From an uncultured Streptomyces sp. (GTDB lineage Bacteria > Actinomycetota > Actinomycetes > Streptomycetales > Streptomycetaceae): a stretch of 18,024 bases of DNA. The notes under the pieces were generated by a model. It saw only the letters and a list, made by a program, of their open reading frames with translations, was not told where the DNA came from and made no database searches. Position numbers and translations under genes: made by a program. Below are positions 1-7,360 of this stretch, piece by piece. Within the stretch, counting starts at the first letter, position 1, and each line of letters starts with the position of its first letter. The stretch covers positions 1 through 18,024 of the forward strand of contig CAMLJW010000052.1 in the NCBI GenBank assembly GCA_946480485.1. Reading direction: 5' to 3'.

Positions 1-82
1 CGCCGACCGCGATCCGTGCGTCGATGCGGTAGCGCCCGTCGAGCGCCTGCCCGATCAACGGATCCTGAAGGGTCGTATCCAC
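1..82 (-). CDS. Ser/Thr protein kinase, N-terminus only (runs off left edge)
   Basis: Only the first 27 codons are present. Read from GTG at 82 the peptide begins MDTTLQDPLIG and continues QALDGRYRIDARIAVGG, the usual opening of an actinobacterial membrane-anchored Ser/Thr kinase. The 'LDGRYRI..RIAVGG' stretch leads into the kinase glycine-rich ATP loop. Homologues usually continue with a kinase domain, a transmembrane segment and often PASTA repeats, but none of that is visible here. An in-frame GTG at 106 is an alternative start. I prefer 82 because a TACACT hexamer ends 7 nt before it, as expected for a leaderless start, and there is no SD. The gene lies downstream of thiG in the same direction with a gap of about 118 nt, so it probably has its own promoter. 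The family call rests on the N-terminal motif alone. Confidence 0.7.
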   Translation of the reverse strand, partial: MDTTLQDPLIGQALDGRYRIDARIAVG

Positions 83-89
83 GCAGGTG

Positions 90-95
90 AGTGTA
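90..95 (-). promoter_or_regulatory. Putative -10 element of the kinase gene
   Basis: On the minus strand TACACT (TAnnnT type) ends exactly 7 nt before the GTG at 82. No good -35 hexamer is visible at 16-18 nt. If used, transcription would begin at or next to the start codon. Confidence 0.4.
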
Positions 96-200
96 CGAGC
101 CGACACGGTCGGCCCCACCGGTTCGGGCGAGATCGGCGCGGGACTGCAGCCGACCTGTGACGGTGCCTCGGTGCCTCGGGCGGTTCGGCCGCCGTTGCGT

Positions 201-998
<798 letters not shown>

Positions 999-1199
999 TC
1001 AGCCTCCTTGGACGGCGGTGAGGACTTCGACGCGGTCTCCCTCGCACAGGGATGTGCTCGGCCACTGCGCGCGCGGGACGACCGTTTCGTTGAGAGCGGC
1101 GGCGACGCCGGAGGGAGCTGTGGTGAGGTCGGCGACGAGCGTGTCAAGGGCGGTGTCCGCGGCGATCTCCTGCGGCTCACCGTTGACGAAGATGTTCAT
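999..1199 (-). CDS. thiS: Sulfur carrier protein ThiS
   Basis: This 66-residue ubiquitin-fold protein carries sulfur as a C-terminal thiocarboxylate and hands it to ThiG. It begins MNIFVNGEPQEI, has the family's 'VAAALNETVVPRAQW' core and 'GDRVEVLTAVQGG', and ends in the required Gly-Gly. The ATG overlaps the thiO stop by 4 nt (ATGA), typical of translational coupling. No thiF-type adenylating enzyme is in the window, so activation presumably depends on a gene elsewhere. The codons of the terminal Gly-Gly also form the SD of thiG. Confidence 0.95.
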   Translation of the reverse strand: MNIFVNGEPQEIAADTALDTLVADLTTAPSGVAAALNETVVPRAQWPSTSLCEGDRVEVLTAVQGG

Positions 1200-2383
1200 A
1201 CGGGCTGCTCCGTGAGGGCCGTGCTGAAGCGCTTGGGGGTGAACGGGCGGACTTCGTCAGGGAGTTCACCGCTGGCCTGGACGTGCGCCATGGCATCGCC
1301 GGTGACGGGTGTGAGCAGTACGCCGTTGCGGTAGTGGCCGGTCGCCAGGAGAAGGCCGTCCAGCTCTGTGGGGCCGAGCAGGGGCGCGTTGTCGGGGGAG
1401 CCGGGGCGTAGTCCCGCGCGGGTCTCGGTGAGTGGGAGTTCGGTGATGCCGGGGACCAGCTCATGGGCGTCGCGCAGCAGTTCGTACACACCGCCCGCGG
1501 TCACCGTGGTGTCCCAGCCCAGCTCCTCGCTGGTCGCGCCGACGACCAGCTCGCCGCTTACGCGCGGCACCAGGTAGACCTGGCTGCCCCGGACGACGGC
1601 GCGCACGGTCCGGCTCAGCAGCGGCGGGTACCGCTTCGGCACGGTCAGCCGCAGCACCTGACCCTTCACCGGCCGTACGGGCGGCAACACCTTGTCGGGT
1701 ACGCCCGCGAGCTGCCCGCTGAGGCTGCCCCCGGCGAGGACGATCTGGGGCGCGGTCAGCTCGGTGCCGTCGGCGTCGACGACTCCGGCGGCCCGGTCCC
1801 GTACCACCTTGAGGCGCTCCGCCCAGGCCCGATGGAAGGTCACTCCGGCCCGCTCGCACGCCGTGACCAGCGCCTTGGCGAGCCGCCGCGGGTCGATCTG
1901 GTGGTCGCCGTCGACCCTGAGTCCCCCACGCACGCCCGGTGCGAGCATCGGCTCCAGGCGGCGGCACTCCCGCCCGTTCAGCCACTCCGACTCTAGGCCC
2001 GACTGGCGCTGCAGGGCGTGCAGTTCACGCAGATGGGCGCGGTCGTCCGCGTCGAGCGCGACGGCGAGCGTGCCGCACTGGCGGTAGCCGAGGTCGTGGC
2101 CCGTCGCCTCGGTCAGCTCGGCGGCGAACTCCGGATAGCGGCGGGCGGATGCCAGATTGAGGCCGAGCAGGGTCTGCTCGCCGTAGTGGAGCTCGGTGAC
2201 GGCGGCCAGCATCCCGGCCGCCACCTGGGCCGCTCCGCCGCCGGGCTCGGGGTCCACGAGCGCGGTGGCGAACCCGCGTTGCGCGGCCCGCCAGGCGGTC
2301 ACCAGGCCGATGATCCCGCCCCCGATGACCAGGAGGTCTGATGTGCATGACGACGCGCGCGATGCGTTGGTTGTATGCGACAT
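1196..2383 (-). CDS. thiO: Glycine oxidase ThiO
   Basis: ThiO is an FAD flavoenzyme of the DAO (D-amino-acid oxidase) fold that oxidises glycine to dehydroglycine for the thiazole ring. The 395-residue protein has a dinucleotide-binding 'LVIGGGIIGLVTAWRAA' (GGGIIG at 21-26). It also has 'GGGAAQVAAGMLA', 'DHQIDPRRLAKAL', and the C-terminal 'RPGSPDNAPLLGPTELDGLLLATGHYRNGVLLTP' region that closes the FAD site in this family (quoted in part across positions about 325-365). The ATG at 2383 is preceded by a GGGAGGGG SD that overlaps the 3' edge of the TPP aptamer. The gene ends in a 4-nt overlap with thiS. The first ~15 residues are poorly conserved and rich in Ser/Thr, so a slightly later start cannot be excluded. 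Confidence 0.95.
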   Translation of the reverse strand: MSHTTNASRASSCTSDLLVIGGGIIGLVTAWRAAQRGFATALVDPEPGGGAAQVAAGMLAAVTELHYGEQTLLGLNLASARRYPEFAAELTEATGHDLGYRQCGTLAVALDADDRAHLRELHALQRQSGLESEWLNGRECRRLEPMLAPGVRGGLRVDGDHQIDPRRLAKALVTACERAGVTFHRAWAERLKVVRDRAAGVVDADGTELTAPQIVLAGGSLSGQLAGVPDKVLPPVRPVKGQVLRLTVPKRYPPLLSRTVRAVVRGSQVYLVPRVSGELVVGATSEELGWDTTVTAGGVYELLRDAHELVPGITELPLTETRAGLRPGSPDNAPLLGPTELDGLLLATGHYRNGVLLTPVTGDAMAHVQASGELPDEVRPFTPKRFSTALTEQPV

Positions 2384-2395
2384 GGGTGTCCAGCC

Positions 2396-2489
2396 CCTCC
2401 CTTCGCCGGCATGACCCGGATCAGGTTCGTACGGTCGGAGGCCGTCTCAGCCTCCCTCTCAGCCCGGTGCGTCCGGGCTCCCGCGAGTA
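2396..2489 (-). promoter_or_regulatory. TPP riboswitch (THI element)
   Basis: Read on the minus strand, the leader of thiO contains the THI-box hallmarks. CTGAGAGGGA is at 2453-2462, then a variable stem GGAGGCTGAGACGGCCTCC. The conserved segment GACCGTACGAACCTGATC follows, then CGGGTCATGCCGGCGAAGGGA (about 2398-2419). The 5' strand of P1 lies near 2480-2489 (ACTCGCGGGAG). The end of the aptamer runs straight into the GGGAGGGG SD of thiO, 10 nt before the ATG, with no U-tract terminator between. That arrangement points to control of translation: bound TPP would hide the SD and shut off thiO-thiS-thiG. Boundaries are approximate. Confidence 0.95.
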
Positions 2490-2497
2490 TTTTCTGT

Positions 2498-2528
2498 GCC
2501 GGGGGTCCGGTCCGGGGTCGCCCCCGGC
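2498..2528 (-). promoter_or_regulatory. GC hairpin in the thiO leader, upstream of the aptamer
   Basis: A perfect 8-bp inverted repeat GCCGGGGG/CCCCCGGC surrounds a 15-nt loop that itself contains CCGG repeats. It lies between the putative promoter and the aptamer. No T-tract follows on either strand, so it is not an obvious terminator. A structural leader element is the simplest reading. Confidence 0.4.
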
Positions 2529-2546
2529 GGATGCAGCACGTGGGCC

Positions 2547-2576
2547 ACCCTAGCTCTTGATCCCGTGCCCCAGTAA
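2547..2576 (-). promoter_or_regulatory. Putative promoter of the thiO-thiS-thiG operon
   Basis: On the minus strand TTACTG (2571-2576) and TAGGGT (2547-2552) are separated by 18 nt. The -10 fits the Streptomyces housekeeping consensus TAnnnT; the -35 is weak. Transcription would begin near 2540 and give a leader of about 155 nt that contains the whole TPP aptamer. It overlaps the SD of the divergent short ORF at 2591. Confidence 0.45.
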
Positions 2577-2590
2577 GGGAGGCTTTTGTC

Positions 2591-2767
2591 ATGCCCCGAT
2601 CTCTCGACGGCCTCGTCCTCGCACCGGTCGCGGACCAGGCCCCAGGTCAGGTGGGCACTCGCACCCGCTTCGCGTATCACCAGAAGGACGGCGAGATCTG
2701 GGCCGAGTACGCGGGCGGCGATGTCGTACGCGGCCATCTCGTGGGTACGCTCGCCGACGGCGGCTGA
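2591..2767 (+). CDS. Short ORF, probably a truncated small conserved protein
   Basis: The frame encodes 58 residues beginning MPRSLDGLVLAPV and containing FAYHQKDGEIWAEYAGG, then DVVRGHLVGT. An excellent SD (AAGGGAGG, 2575-2582) sits 8 nt before the ATG. The 'YHQ..G.IWAEY.GG.VV.G.LVGT' pattern resembles the N-terminal half of a small actinobacterial family of about 100-110 residues, often annotated loosely as 'N-acetylglutamate synthase'. In that family the chain continues with a 'DFxYxxL...G' half. Here a TGA follows ADGG, so the C-terminal half is missing. It is either a genuinely short protein or a decayed remnant. The function is unknown. Its divergent neighbour is thiO, and the next plus-strand gene appears to start from its own promoter. 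Confidence 0.55.
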   Translation: MPRSLDGLVLAPVADQAPGQVGTRTRFAYHQKDGEIWAEYAGGDVVRGHLVGTLADGG

Positions 2768-2798
2768 CGAGTGTGCAACACCTCACTGATCGCGCCCG

Positions 2799-2828
2799 CT
2801 GACTGAAAAACCGTCAGGTGTCTATGGT
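2799..2828 (+). promoter_or_regulatory. Putative promoter giving a leaderless transcript
   Basis: CTGACT (2799-2804) and TATGGT (2823-2828) are 18 nt apart. The -10 ends 6 nt before the GTG at 2835, so the transcript would begin at the start codon. A short inverted repeat CTGAC/GTCAG (2799-2803 and 2813-2817) overlaps the -35 region and might be an operator half-site pair. Confidence 0.5.
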
Positions 2829-2834
2829 GATCCG

Positions 2835-4064
2835 GTGGGCGATCAGACGCGGGAACGGAGCCGGGCAGCGCGACGGAGTGTCGTGATCGTCGGCGCGGGC
2901 ATGGCCGGGGTGCAGACCGCGGTCGCCCTGCGGGAGCAGGGGTTCACCGGCGCCGTGACCCTGATCGGCGCGGAGCCGCATCAGCCGTACGACCGGCCGC
3001 CGCTCTCCAAGGCCGTCCTGCTCGGCAAGGCCGAGGGCTCCGCCTTCGACGTCGACTTCGAGGTACTGGGTGTCGAGTTGCGGCTGGGGCGGGAGGTGAT
3101 GGGCGTGCGCCCGCTCGACCATGAGCTCGACACGGCCGCCGGGCCCGTGTGGTACGACGTCCTGGTCCTCGCCACCGGCGCCGAACCGATGCGCCTGCCG
3201 AGTGCGGAGGGCGTACCCGGCGTGCACCTGCTGCGCACGCTGGACGACGCCGAGCGGCTGCGGCCCGTGCTCGCCCGCCGGCACGACATCGTGGTCGTGG
3301 GGGCGGGCTGGATCGGCGCCGAGTTCGCCTCGGCGGCCCGTGAGGCGGGGTGCGCGGTGACCGTCGTCGAGGCCGCCGACCGGCCTCTCGCCGGCGCGCT
3401 GCCCGCCGAGGTGGCCGCTCCCATGGCCGCCTGGTACGCGGACAGTGGCGCGTCGCTGCGTACCCACGCGCGCGTGGACCGCGTCGAGCCCGGCGCGGTG
3501 GTACTGGACGACGGTTCGCGGCTGCCCGCGGACGCCGTCGTGGTGGGCATCGGGGCGCGGCCCGCCACGGCCTGGCTGACCGGCTCCGGGATCCAGCTCG
3601 GCGCCCATCACGAGGTGGTCGTGGACGATCACCTGCGTACCTCGGTCCCGGACGTGTACGCGGTCGGCGACTGCGCGTCCTTCCCTTCGGCAAGGTATGG
3701 CGAGCGCCTTCTGGTCCACCCCTGGGACAACGCGCTGCAGGGCCCCCGCACGGTCGCCGCGAACATCATCGGCGAGACGCCCGCCGCGTATGACCCCGTC
3801 CCGTACTTCTGGTCCGAGCAGTTCGGCCGCTTCGTCCAGTACGCGGGCCATCACGCGCGCGCGGACACCACCGTCTGGCGCGGCGACCCGACGGGCCCGG
3901 CCTGGTCGGTGTGCTGGCTCAAAGAGGGCCGGCTGGTCGCCGTCCTCGCGGTGGGGCGGCCGCGGGACCTGGCGCAGGGACGCAAGCTGATCGAGGCGGG
4001 CGTCCCGATGAACCCGGACCTCCTGTCGGACCCCTCGCGCCCCCTGAAAGCGGCGACGGCGTAA
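2835..4064 (+). CDS. FAD-dependent NAD(P) oxidoreductase, ferredoxin-reductase type
   Basis: The 409-residue two-dinucleotide-domain flavoprotein resembles ferredoxin or rubredoxin reductases. An FAD motif VIVGAGMAG lies near residues 17-25, and the family-typical PYDRPPLSK is at 51-59. 'LVLATGAEP' is near 110-118, and a second nucleotide motif VVVGAGWIGAEFA at about 153-165 should bind NAD(P)H. The FAD-contacting 'VYAVGDC' ends at 280. The C-terminal part (YFWSEQFG.. to RDLAQGRKLI) fits a Reductase_C domain. The likely role is electron transfer from NAD(P)H to a small redox partner; no ferredoxin gene is adjacent. The GTG at 2835 is chosen because a -10 hexamer ends 6 nt before it and no SD is visible. 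Confidence 0.88.
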   Translation: MGDQTRERSRAARRSVVIVGAGMAGVQTAVALREQGFTGAVTLIGAEPHQPYDRPPLSKAVLLGKAEGSAFDVDFEVLGVELRLGREVMGVRPLDHELDTAAGPVWYDVLVLATGAEPMRLPSAEGVPGVHLLRTLDDAERLRPVLARRHDIVVVGAGWIGAEFASAAREAGCAVTVVEAADRPLAGALPAEVAAPMAAWYADSGASLRTHARVDRVEPGAVVLDDGSRLPADAVVVGIGARPATAWLTGSGIQLGAHHEVVVDDHLRTSVPDVYAVGDCASFPSARYGERLLVHPWDNALQGPRTVAANIIGETPAAYDPVPYFWSEQFGRFVQYAGHHARADTTVWRGDPTGPAWSVCWLKEGRLVAVLAVGRPRDLAQGRKLIEAGVPMNPDLLSDPSRPLKAATA

Positions 4065-4111
4065 CCCACGGGTCCGGCGAACGGCCCAGGTCGGACGGTT
4101 TCGACTTCCGA

Positions 4112-4134
4112 CTGTCAGTCCGGGATGGCACGCT
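4112..4134 (+). promoter_or_regulatory. RecA-NDp/PafBC-type promoter motif
   Basis: CTGTCAGTC (4112-4120), 8 nt, then CACGCT (4129-4134). This follows the actinobacterial LexA-independent DNA-damage motif TTGTCRGTG-N8-TAnnnT with changes at the first and last base of the upstream box and at the first base of the -10. The -10 ends 7 nt before GTG 4142, which predicts a leaderless mRNA. Confidence 0.5.
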
Positions 4135-4141
4135 TGATCCC

Positions 4142-4507
4142 GTGACCGAGATTGACGCAAAGATCGAAGCTCTCGTCCCCGCCTGGCTCACCCTCCCCGA
4201 CATCGCCGAAAAGCTCGGCGTCGAGGTGACCCGCGTACGGCAACTGGTCAAGGAGGGCCAGCTGATCGCCGTGCGCCGTGGTGAGAACCGCGCGCTGCAA
4301 GTCCCCGCCGCATTCATCGACGAGGACAAAGTCGTCAAGGGTCTGTCCGGCACCCTGACGCTGCTGAGGGACGACGGCTTCACCGACGAAGAGATGCTGG
4401 AATGGCTCTTCACCTCCGACCCGACCCTGCCCGGCACGCCCGCGCAGGCTCTGAGCGAGAATCGCGGCACGGAGGTGAAGCGCCGCGCCCAGGCGCTCGC
4501 CGTCTGA
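4142..4507 (+). CDS. Rv2175c-family DNA-binding protein
   Basis: This 121-residue protein begins MTEIDAKIEALVPAWLTLPD and continues IAEKLGVEVTRVRQLVKEG. Residues about 14-47 form a winged-helix/MerR-like helix-turn-helix, and the C-terminal half 'GTLTLLRDDGFTDEEMLEWLFT' is highly typical of the family. The Mycobacterium tuberculosis relative Rv2175c is a DNA-binding substrate of the kinase PknL. It is suggestive that a Ser/Thr kinase gene lies at the left edge of the same window, though that link is inference. No SD precedes the GTG. A TGTCAGT-N8 promoter ends 7 nt before it, so I chose this start over any upstream extension. The gap to the preceding oxidoreductase is 77 nt. Confidence 0.85.
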   Translation: MTEIDAKIEALVPAWLTLPDIAEKLGVEVTRVRQLVKEGQLIAVRRGENRALQVPAAFIDEDKVVKGLSGTLTLLRDDGFTDEEMLEWLFTSDPTLPGTPAQALSENRGTEVKRRAQALAV

Positions 4508-4523
4508 CCTGAACACGCCGCCC

Positions 4524-4563
4524 GGCGTACGGGCCGCGCCCGATGAGGGCGGGCCCGTACGCC
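4524..4563 (+). terminator. Very stable hairpin between the Rv2175c-like gene and thiE
   Basis: GGCGTACGGGCC (4524-4535) pairs perfectly with GGCCCGTACGCC (4552-4563). Inside, after one bulged G, CGCCC/GGGCG close a GATGA loop. That gives 17 base pairs with a single bulge. No T-tract follows. It may be a U-less actinobacterial terminator for the upstream gene. It ends only 9 nt before the thiE SD, leaving no room for a promoter after it, so it may also act as a thiE leader structure. Confidence 0.65.
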
Positions 4564-4584
4564 ACCGACAACGGGGGATTCCGT

Positions 4585-5238
4585 ATGCCCGAAACCGCCC
4601 CACGCGCGCAGCTCGCCGACGCCCGGGTCTACCTCTGCACGGACGCCCGCAAGCGCCAGGGTGACCTGGCGGAGTTCCTGGACGCGGTCCTCACGGGCGG
4701 TGTCGATGTCGTGCAGCTGCGCGACAAGGGCATGGAGGCGGCGGAGGAGCTGGAGCACCTCCAGGTGTTCGCCGAGGCCTGCGCGCGGCACGGCAAGCTG
4801 CTCGCGGTGAACGACCGCGCGGATGTCGCGCACGCCACGGGCGCCGATGTGCTGCATCTGGGCCAGGGCGACCTCCCTGTCCCCGCGGCCCGTGAGATCG
4901 TCGGCGACGAGATCCTGATCGGCCGCTCCACGCACGCCGAGCCGGAGGCGGCGGCCGCCGCCGTACAGGACGCCGTGGACTACTTCTGTACGGGCCCCTG
5001 CTGGCCGACGCCCACCAAGCCGGGCCGCCACGCGCCGGGCCTGGATCTCATTCGGTACACGGCCGCCCTCGGCACCGAGCGCCCGTGGTTCGCCATCGGC
5101 GGCATCGACCTCGGCAATCTCGACGAGGTGCTCGAAGCGGGCGCCCGCCGCCTCGTCGTCGTACGGGCGATCACGGAGGCCGACGATCCGGGGGCGGCGG
5201 CGCAGGAGTTCGCGAAGCGGCTGCGTACGGCGGTCTGA
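4585..5238 (+). CDS. thiE: Thiamin-phosphate synthase ThiE
   Basis: ThiE couples HMP-pyrophosphate with thiazole phosphate to give thiamin phosphate. The 217-residue TIM barrel has all family marks: VVQLRDKGM at 42-50, [11 protein letters not shown] at 72-82, and [10 protein letters not shown] at 89-98. IGRSTH is at 112-117, [13 protein letters not shown] at 135-147 binds phosphate, and WFAIGGID is at 168-175. The ATG at 4585 is chosen over the in-frame ATG at 4543 because GGGGGA (4573-4578) lies 6 nt before it and ATG 4543 sits in the loop of a strong hairpin. The gene is on the opposite strand from thiO-thiS-thiG and no TPP aptamer is visible before it. It may be expressed by readthrough past the hairpin. 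Confidence 0.96.
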   Translation: MPETAPRAQLADARVYLCTDARKRQGDLAEFLDAVLTGGVDVVQLRDKGMEAAEELEHLQVFAEACARHGKLLAVNDRADVAHATGADVLHLGQGDLPVPAAREIVGDEILIGRSTHAEPEAAAAAVQDAVDYFCTGPCWPTPTKPGRHAPGLDLIRYTAALGTERPWFAIGGIDLGNLDEVLEAGARRLVVVRAITEADDPGAAAQEFAKRLRTAV

Positions 5239-5326
5239 GCGGGAGGCGATCGCGGGCGGCGGTGAGGCGTGGTTGTCCCGAGGAGTGGACAACGGGCCGA
5301 CAAATCGGGTAATTCGCGCCGTTGGG

Positions 5327-5355
5327 TTGGGAGACCGCCAGCCCCTGGCTAACCT
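5327..5355 (+). promoter_or_regulatory. Putative metF promoter (leaderless)
   Basis: TTGGGA (5327-5332) and TAACCT (5350-5355) are separated by 17 nt. The -10 ends 6 nt before the metF ATG, so the start codon would be at or near +1. No SD is present upstream of the ATG. Confidence 0.6.
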
Positions 5356-5361
5356 GCGGGT

Positions 5362-6285
5362 ATGGCCCTCGGATCTGCTTCCACCAGGACTGACCGCGCA
5401 CGCACCGTGCGCGACATGCTCGCGACAGGCAAGACGACGTATTCGTTCGAGTTCTGGGCTCCCAAGACGGAGAAGGGCGAGCGGAACCTGTGGAACTCAC
5501 TGCGCAGGGTCGAGGCCGTCGCCCCCAGCTTCGTCTCCGTGACCTACGGCGCGGGCGGTTCCACCCGAGCGGGCACGGTGAAGGCGACCGAGCAGATCGC
5601 CGCCGACACCACACTCACCCCGGTCGCCCACCTCACCGCGGTCAACCACTCGCTCGCGGAACTGCGCAACATCATCGGCCAGTACGCGGACGCCGGGATC
5701 CGGAACATGCTCGCCGTGCGCGGCGACCCGCCGGGCGACCCCATGGGCGACTGGATCCCGCACCCCCAGGGTCTGACCTACGCGGCCGAACTCGTCCGGC
5801 TCATCAAGGATTCGGGTGACTTCTGCGTGGGTGTCGCGGCCTTCCCCGAGATGCACCCGCGCTCCGCCGACTGGGACAGGGACGTCGCGCACTTCGTCGA
5901 CAAGTGCCGGGCAGGCGCCGACTACGCGATCACGCAGATGTTCTTCCACCCCGAGTCGTATCTGCACCTGCGTGACCGGGTCGACACGGCCGGCTGCGAG
6001 ACCCCGGTCATCCCCGAGGTCATGCCCGTCACCAGCGTGAAGATGCTGGAGCGGCTCCCGAAGCTCAGCAACGCCTCGTTCCCGGACGCCCTGAGACAGC
6101 GGATCCTCGCAGCAAAGGACGATCCAGCAGCTGTACGCTCCCTTGGCATTGAGTTCGCCACGGAGTTCTGCGCGAGGCTGCTGGCCGAGGGAGTCCCCGG
6201 ACTGCACTTCATTACACTGAACAACTCGACCGCGACGCTGGAAATCTACGAGAATCTGGGACTGCACCACCCACAGCAGGCCTAG
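5362..6285 (+). CDS. metF: Methylenetetrahydrofolate reductase (NAD(P)H), MetF
   Basis: MetF reduces 5,10-methylene-THF to 5-methyl-THF, the methyl donor for methionine synthesis, using FAD. The 307-residue length is standard for the bacterial single-domain enzyme. Visible motifs are [10 protein letters not shown] (residues 27-36, Glu30 the likely catalytic acid), [12 protein letters not shown] (58-69), and '[10 protein letters not shown]'. Further on are '[11 protein letters not shown]', '[13 protein letters not shown]' and the C-terminal 'LHFITLNNS'. The ATG at 5362 has no SD but lies 6 nt after a TAACCT -10 element, so I predict leaderless translation. About 120 nt separate it from thiE. 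No S-box or other riboswitch is seen in the short upstream gap. Confidence 0.96.
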   Translation: MALGSASTRTDRARTVRDMLATGKTTYSFEFWAPKTEKGERNLWNSLRRVEAVAPSFVSVTYGAGGSTRAGTVKATEQIAADTTLTPVAHLTAVNHSLAELRNIIGQYADAGIRNMLAVRGDPPGDPMGDWIPHPQGLTYAAELVRLIKDSGDFCVGVAAFPEMHPRSADWDRDVAHFVDKCRAGADYAITQMFFHPESYLHLRDRVDTAGCETPVIPEVMPVTSVKMLERLPKLSNASFPDALRQRILAAKDDPAAVRSLGIEFATEFCARLLAEGVPGLHFITLNNSTATLEIYENLGLHHPQQA

Positions 6286-6341
6286 ACCCGCCGCCACGTC
6301 GTGCGCCACACTGCGTAGCGGACACTGGGAGAGGGGCGTAC

Positions 6342-7295
6342 ATGGGCTGGACGGTCCTCTACATCGCGTTCGGTATCGTCGCGTTGTGGCTGCTCGGTGA
6401 GGTGCTGCTGCAGTACAAGGCACGGCTGCGTTGGCGGCTGCTGGCCTTCGCGGGTTTCCTCGGCGTGGTGATCGGCGTACTGATTCCGTCCGTGGTGGTC
6501 ATCGGCCTGGGCGCGGCCGCCTTCGCCGTCGGGCAGACGTACGTCACGCTGTCATTCCGCAGCGGCTTCGCGGCTGGCTGGGCCGTCGCCGGCCGTCCGG
6601 GCGCCGACAAGCGCCCGAGCCTCAGTAAACGCCGACGCGGCGAGCCGGACCGCCAGGACCCGACGCTCGAGGTCTCCGACCTCCAGGAGACGGCCGGCGG
6701 AGCGCATCAGCACGAGGACTCCGGACAGGGCGACGCCTACGAGGACGAGGCATCCGTCTTCGGTCAGCGCGCCGAGACCGCTGCCGAGTCGACCGCCGTC
6801 TACGAGCCGCAGCCCCTGCCCGAGGACACCGGCCAGTACGGCGTCTACAACGACACCGCCTACGCCGCGGCCACCGACCCGGCCTACGCGTCCTCCGCCC
6901 AGCCCCAGTACTTCGGCGGCCAGAACTACGGATACGACGGCTACTCGGGCTACGACCAGCGGCAGTACGGCTACGACAACGGCCAGCAGCAGTACGCCGC
7001 CTACTCCGACCCCTACACCGGCACGCCCACGTACGGCGGTGCTGCGTACGACCCCTCCTACGACGCGTCGCAGCAGCAGTACGGGCAGCAGGGCTACATC
7101 CAGGACCAGTACGCCACCGACACCTACGGCGAGACTCCGCCGGGGGGCGTCTGGGTTCCGCAGCAGCGCACCACCGACGACCCGTACGGCGGCGAACTCC
7201 CGCCGGAGCAGCGGTATCCGTACCAGGACAACAGGAACGGGCACGGCAACGGGAACAGCAACGGCGGCGGGTACGACGAGCAGTACCGGTTCTGA
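6342..7295 (+). CDS. Membrane protein with a long Tyr/Gln/Gly-rich disordered tail
   Basis: The 317-residue product starts at ATG 6342 behind a GAGAGGGG SD (6330-6337). Three hydrophobic segments fill the first fifth: residues about 3-23, 32-48 and 50-68. After them the chain becomes hydrophilic. First comes a charged Lys/Arg- and Glu-rich stretch (about 85-145), then from about 165 to the end a low-complexity region rich in Tyr, Gln, Gly, Asp and Ser, with repeated 'YGYD', 'QQQY' and 'DPYTG'-like units. Its orientation and function are unknown. The tail looks intrinsically disordered and may self-associate or bind cell-wall or division partners, which is inference. It follows metF by 56 nt on the same strand. 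Comparable proteins occur as hypothetical membrane proteins in streptomycetes. Confidence 0.8.
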   Translation: MGWTVLYIAFGIVALWLLGEVLLQYKARLRWRLLAFAGFLGVVIGVLIPSVVVIGLGAAAFAVGQTYVTLSFRSGFAAGWAVAGRPGADKRPSLSKRRRGEPDRQDPTLEVSDLQETAGGAHQHEDSGQGDAYEDEASVFGQRAETAAESTAVYEPQPLPEDTGQYGVYNDTAYAAATDPAYASSAQPQYFGGQNYGYDGYSGYDQRQYGYDNGQQQYAAYSDPYTGTPTYGGAAYDPSYDASQQQYGQQGYIQDQYATDTYGETPPGGVWVPQQRTTDDPYGGELPPEQRYPYQDNRNGHGNGNSNGGGYDEQYRF

Positions 7296-7349
7296 GCTTC
7301 GCAAGCTGAGAGCAATCAGTGCAGGAGTGCGGCAGTACCGGTTCTGAGC
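7280..7349. repeat. Pair of 18-bp exact direct repeats at the gene end
   Basis: GCAGTACCGGTTCTGAGC occurs at 7280-7297, covering the last codons and stop of the membrane protein, and again at 7332-7349. The copies are 52 bp apart, which is not a multiple of three. The 34 bp between them include a small hairpin AGCTT-CGC-AAGCT (7295-7307). The pair lies between two convergent genes. Confidence 0.85.
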
Positions 7350-7360
7350 CCGTCAGGGCC

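Noticed and set aside
2814..4160. 448-codon minus-strand ORF opposite the ferredoxin-reductase-like gene
   Set aside because: Arg/Gly/His-rich antisense shadow with no motif; the plus-strand frame has two nucleotide-binding motifs.
3919..5292. 457-codon minus-strand ORF opposite the Rv2175c-like gene and thiE
   Set aside because: Runs antisense to two recognisable genes and shows no domain; high-GC artefact.
6552..7304. 250-codon minus-strand ORF rich in Val and Leu
   Set aside because: Looks hydrophobic only because it is the complement of the Tyr/Asp/Gly repeat codons of the membrane protein.
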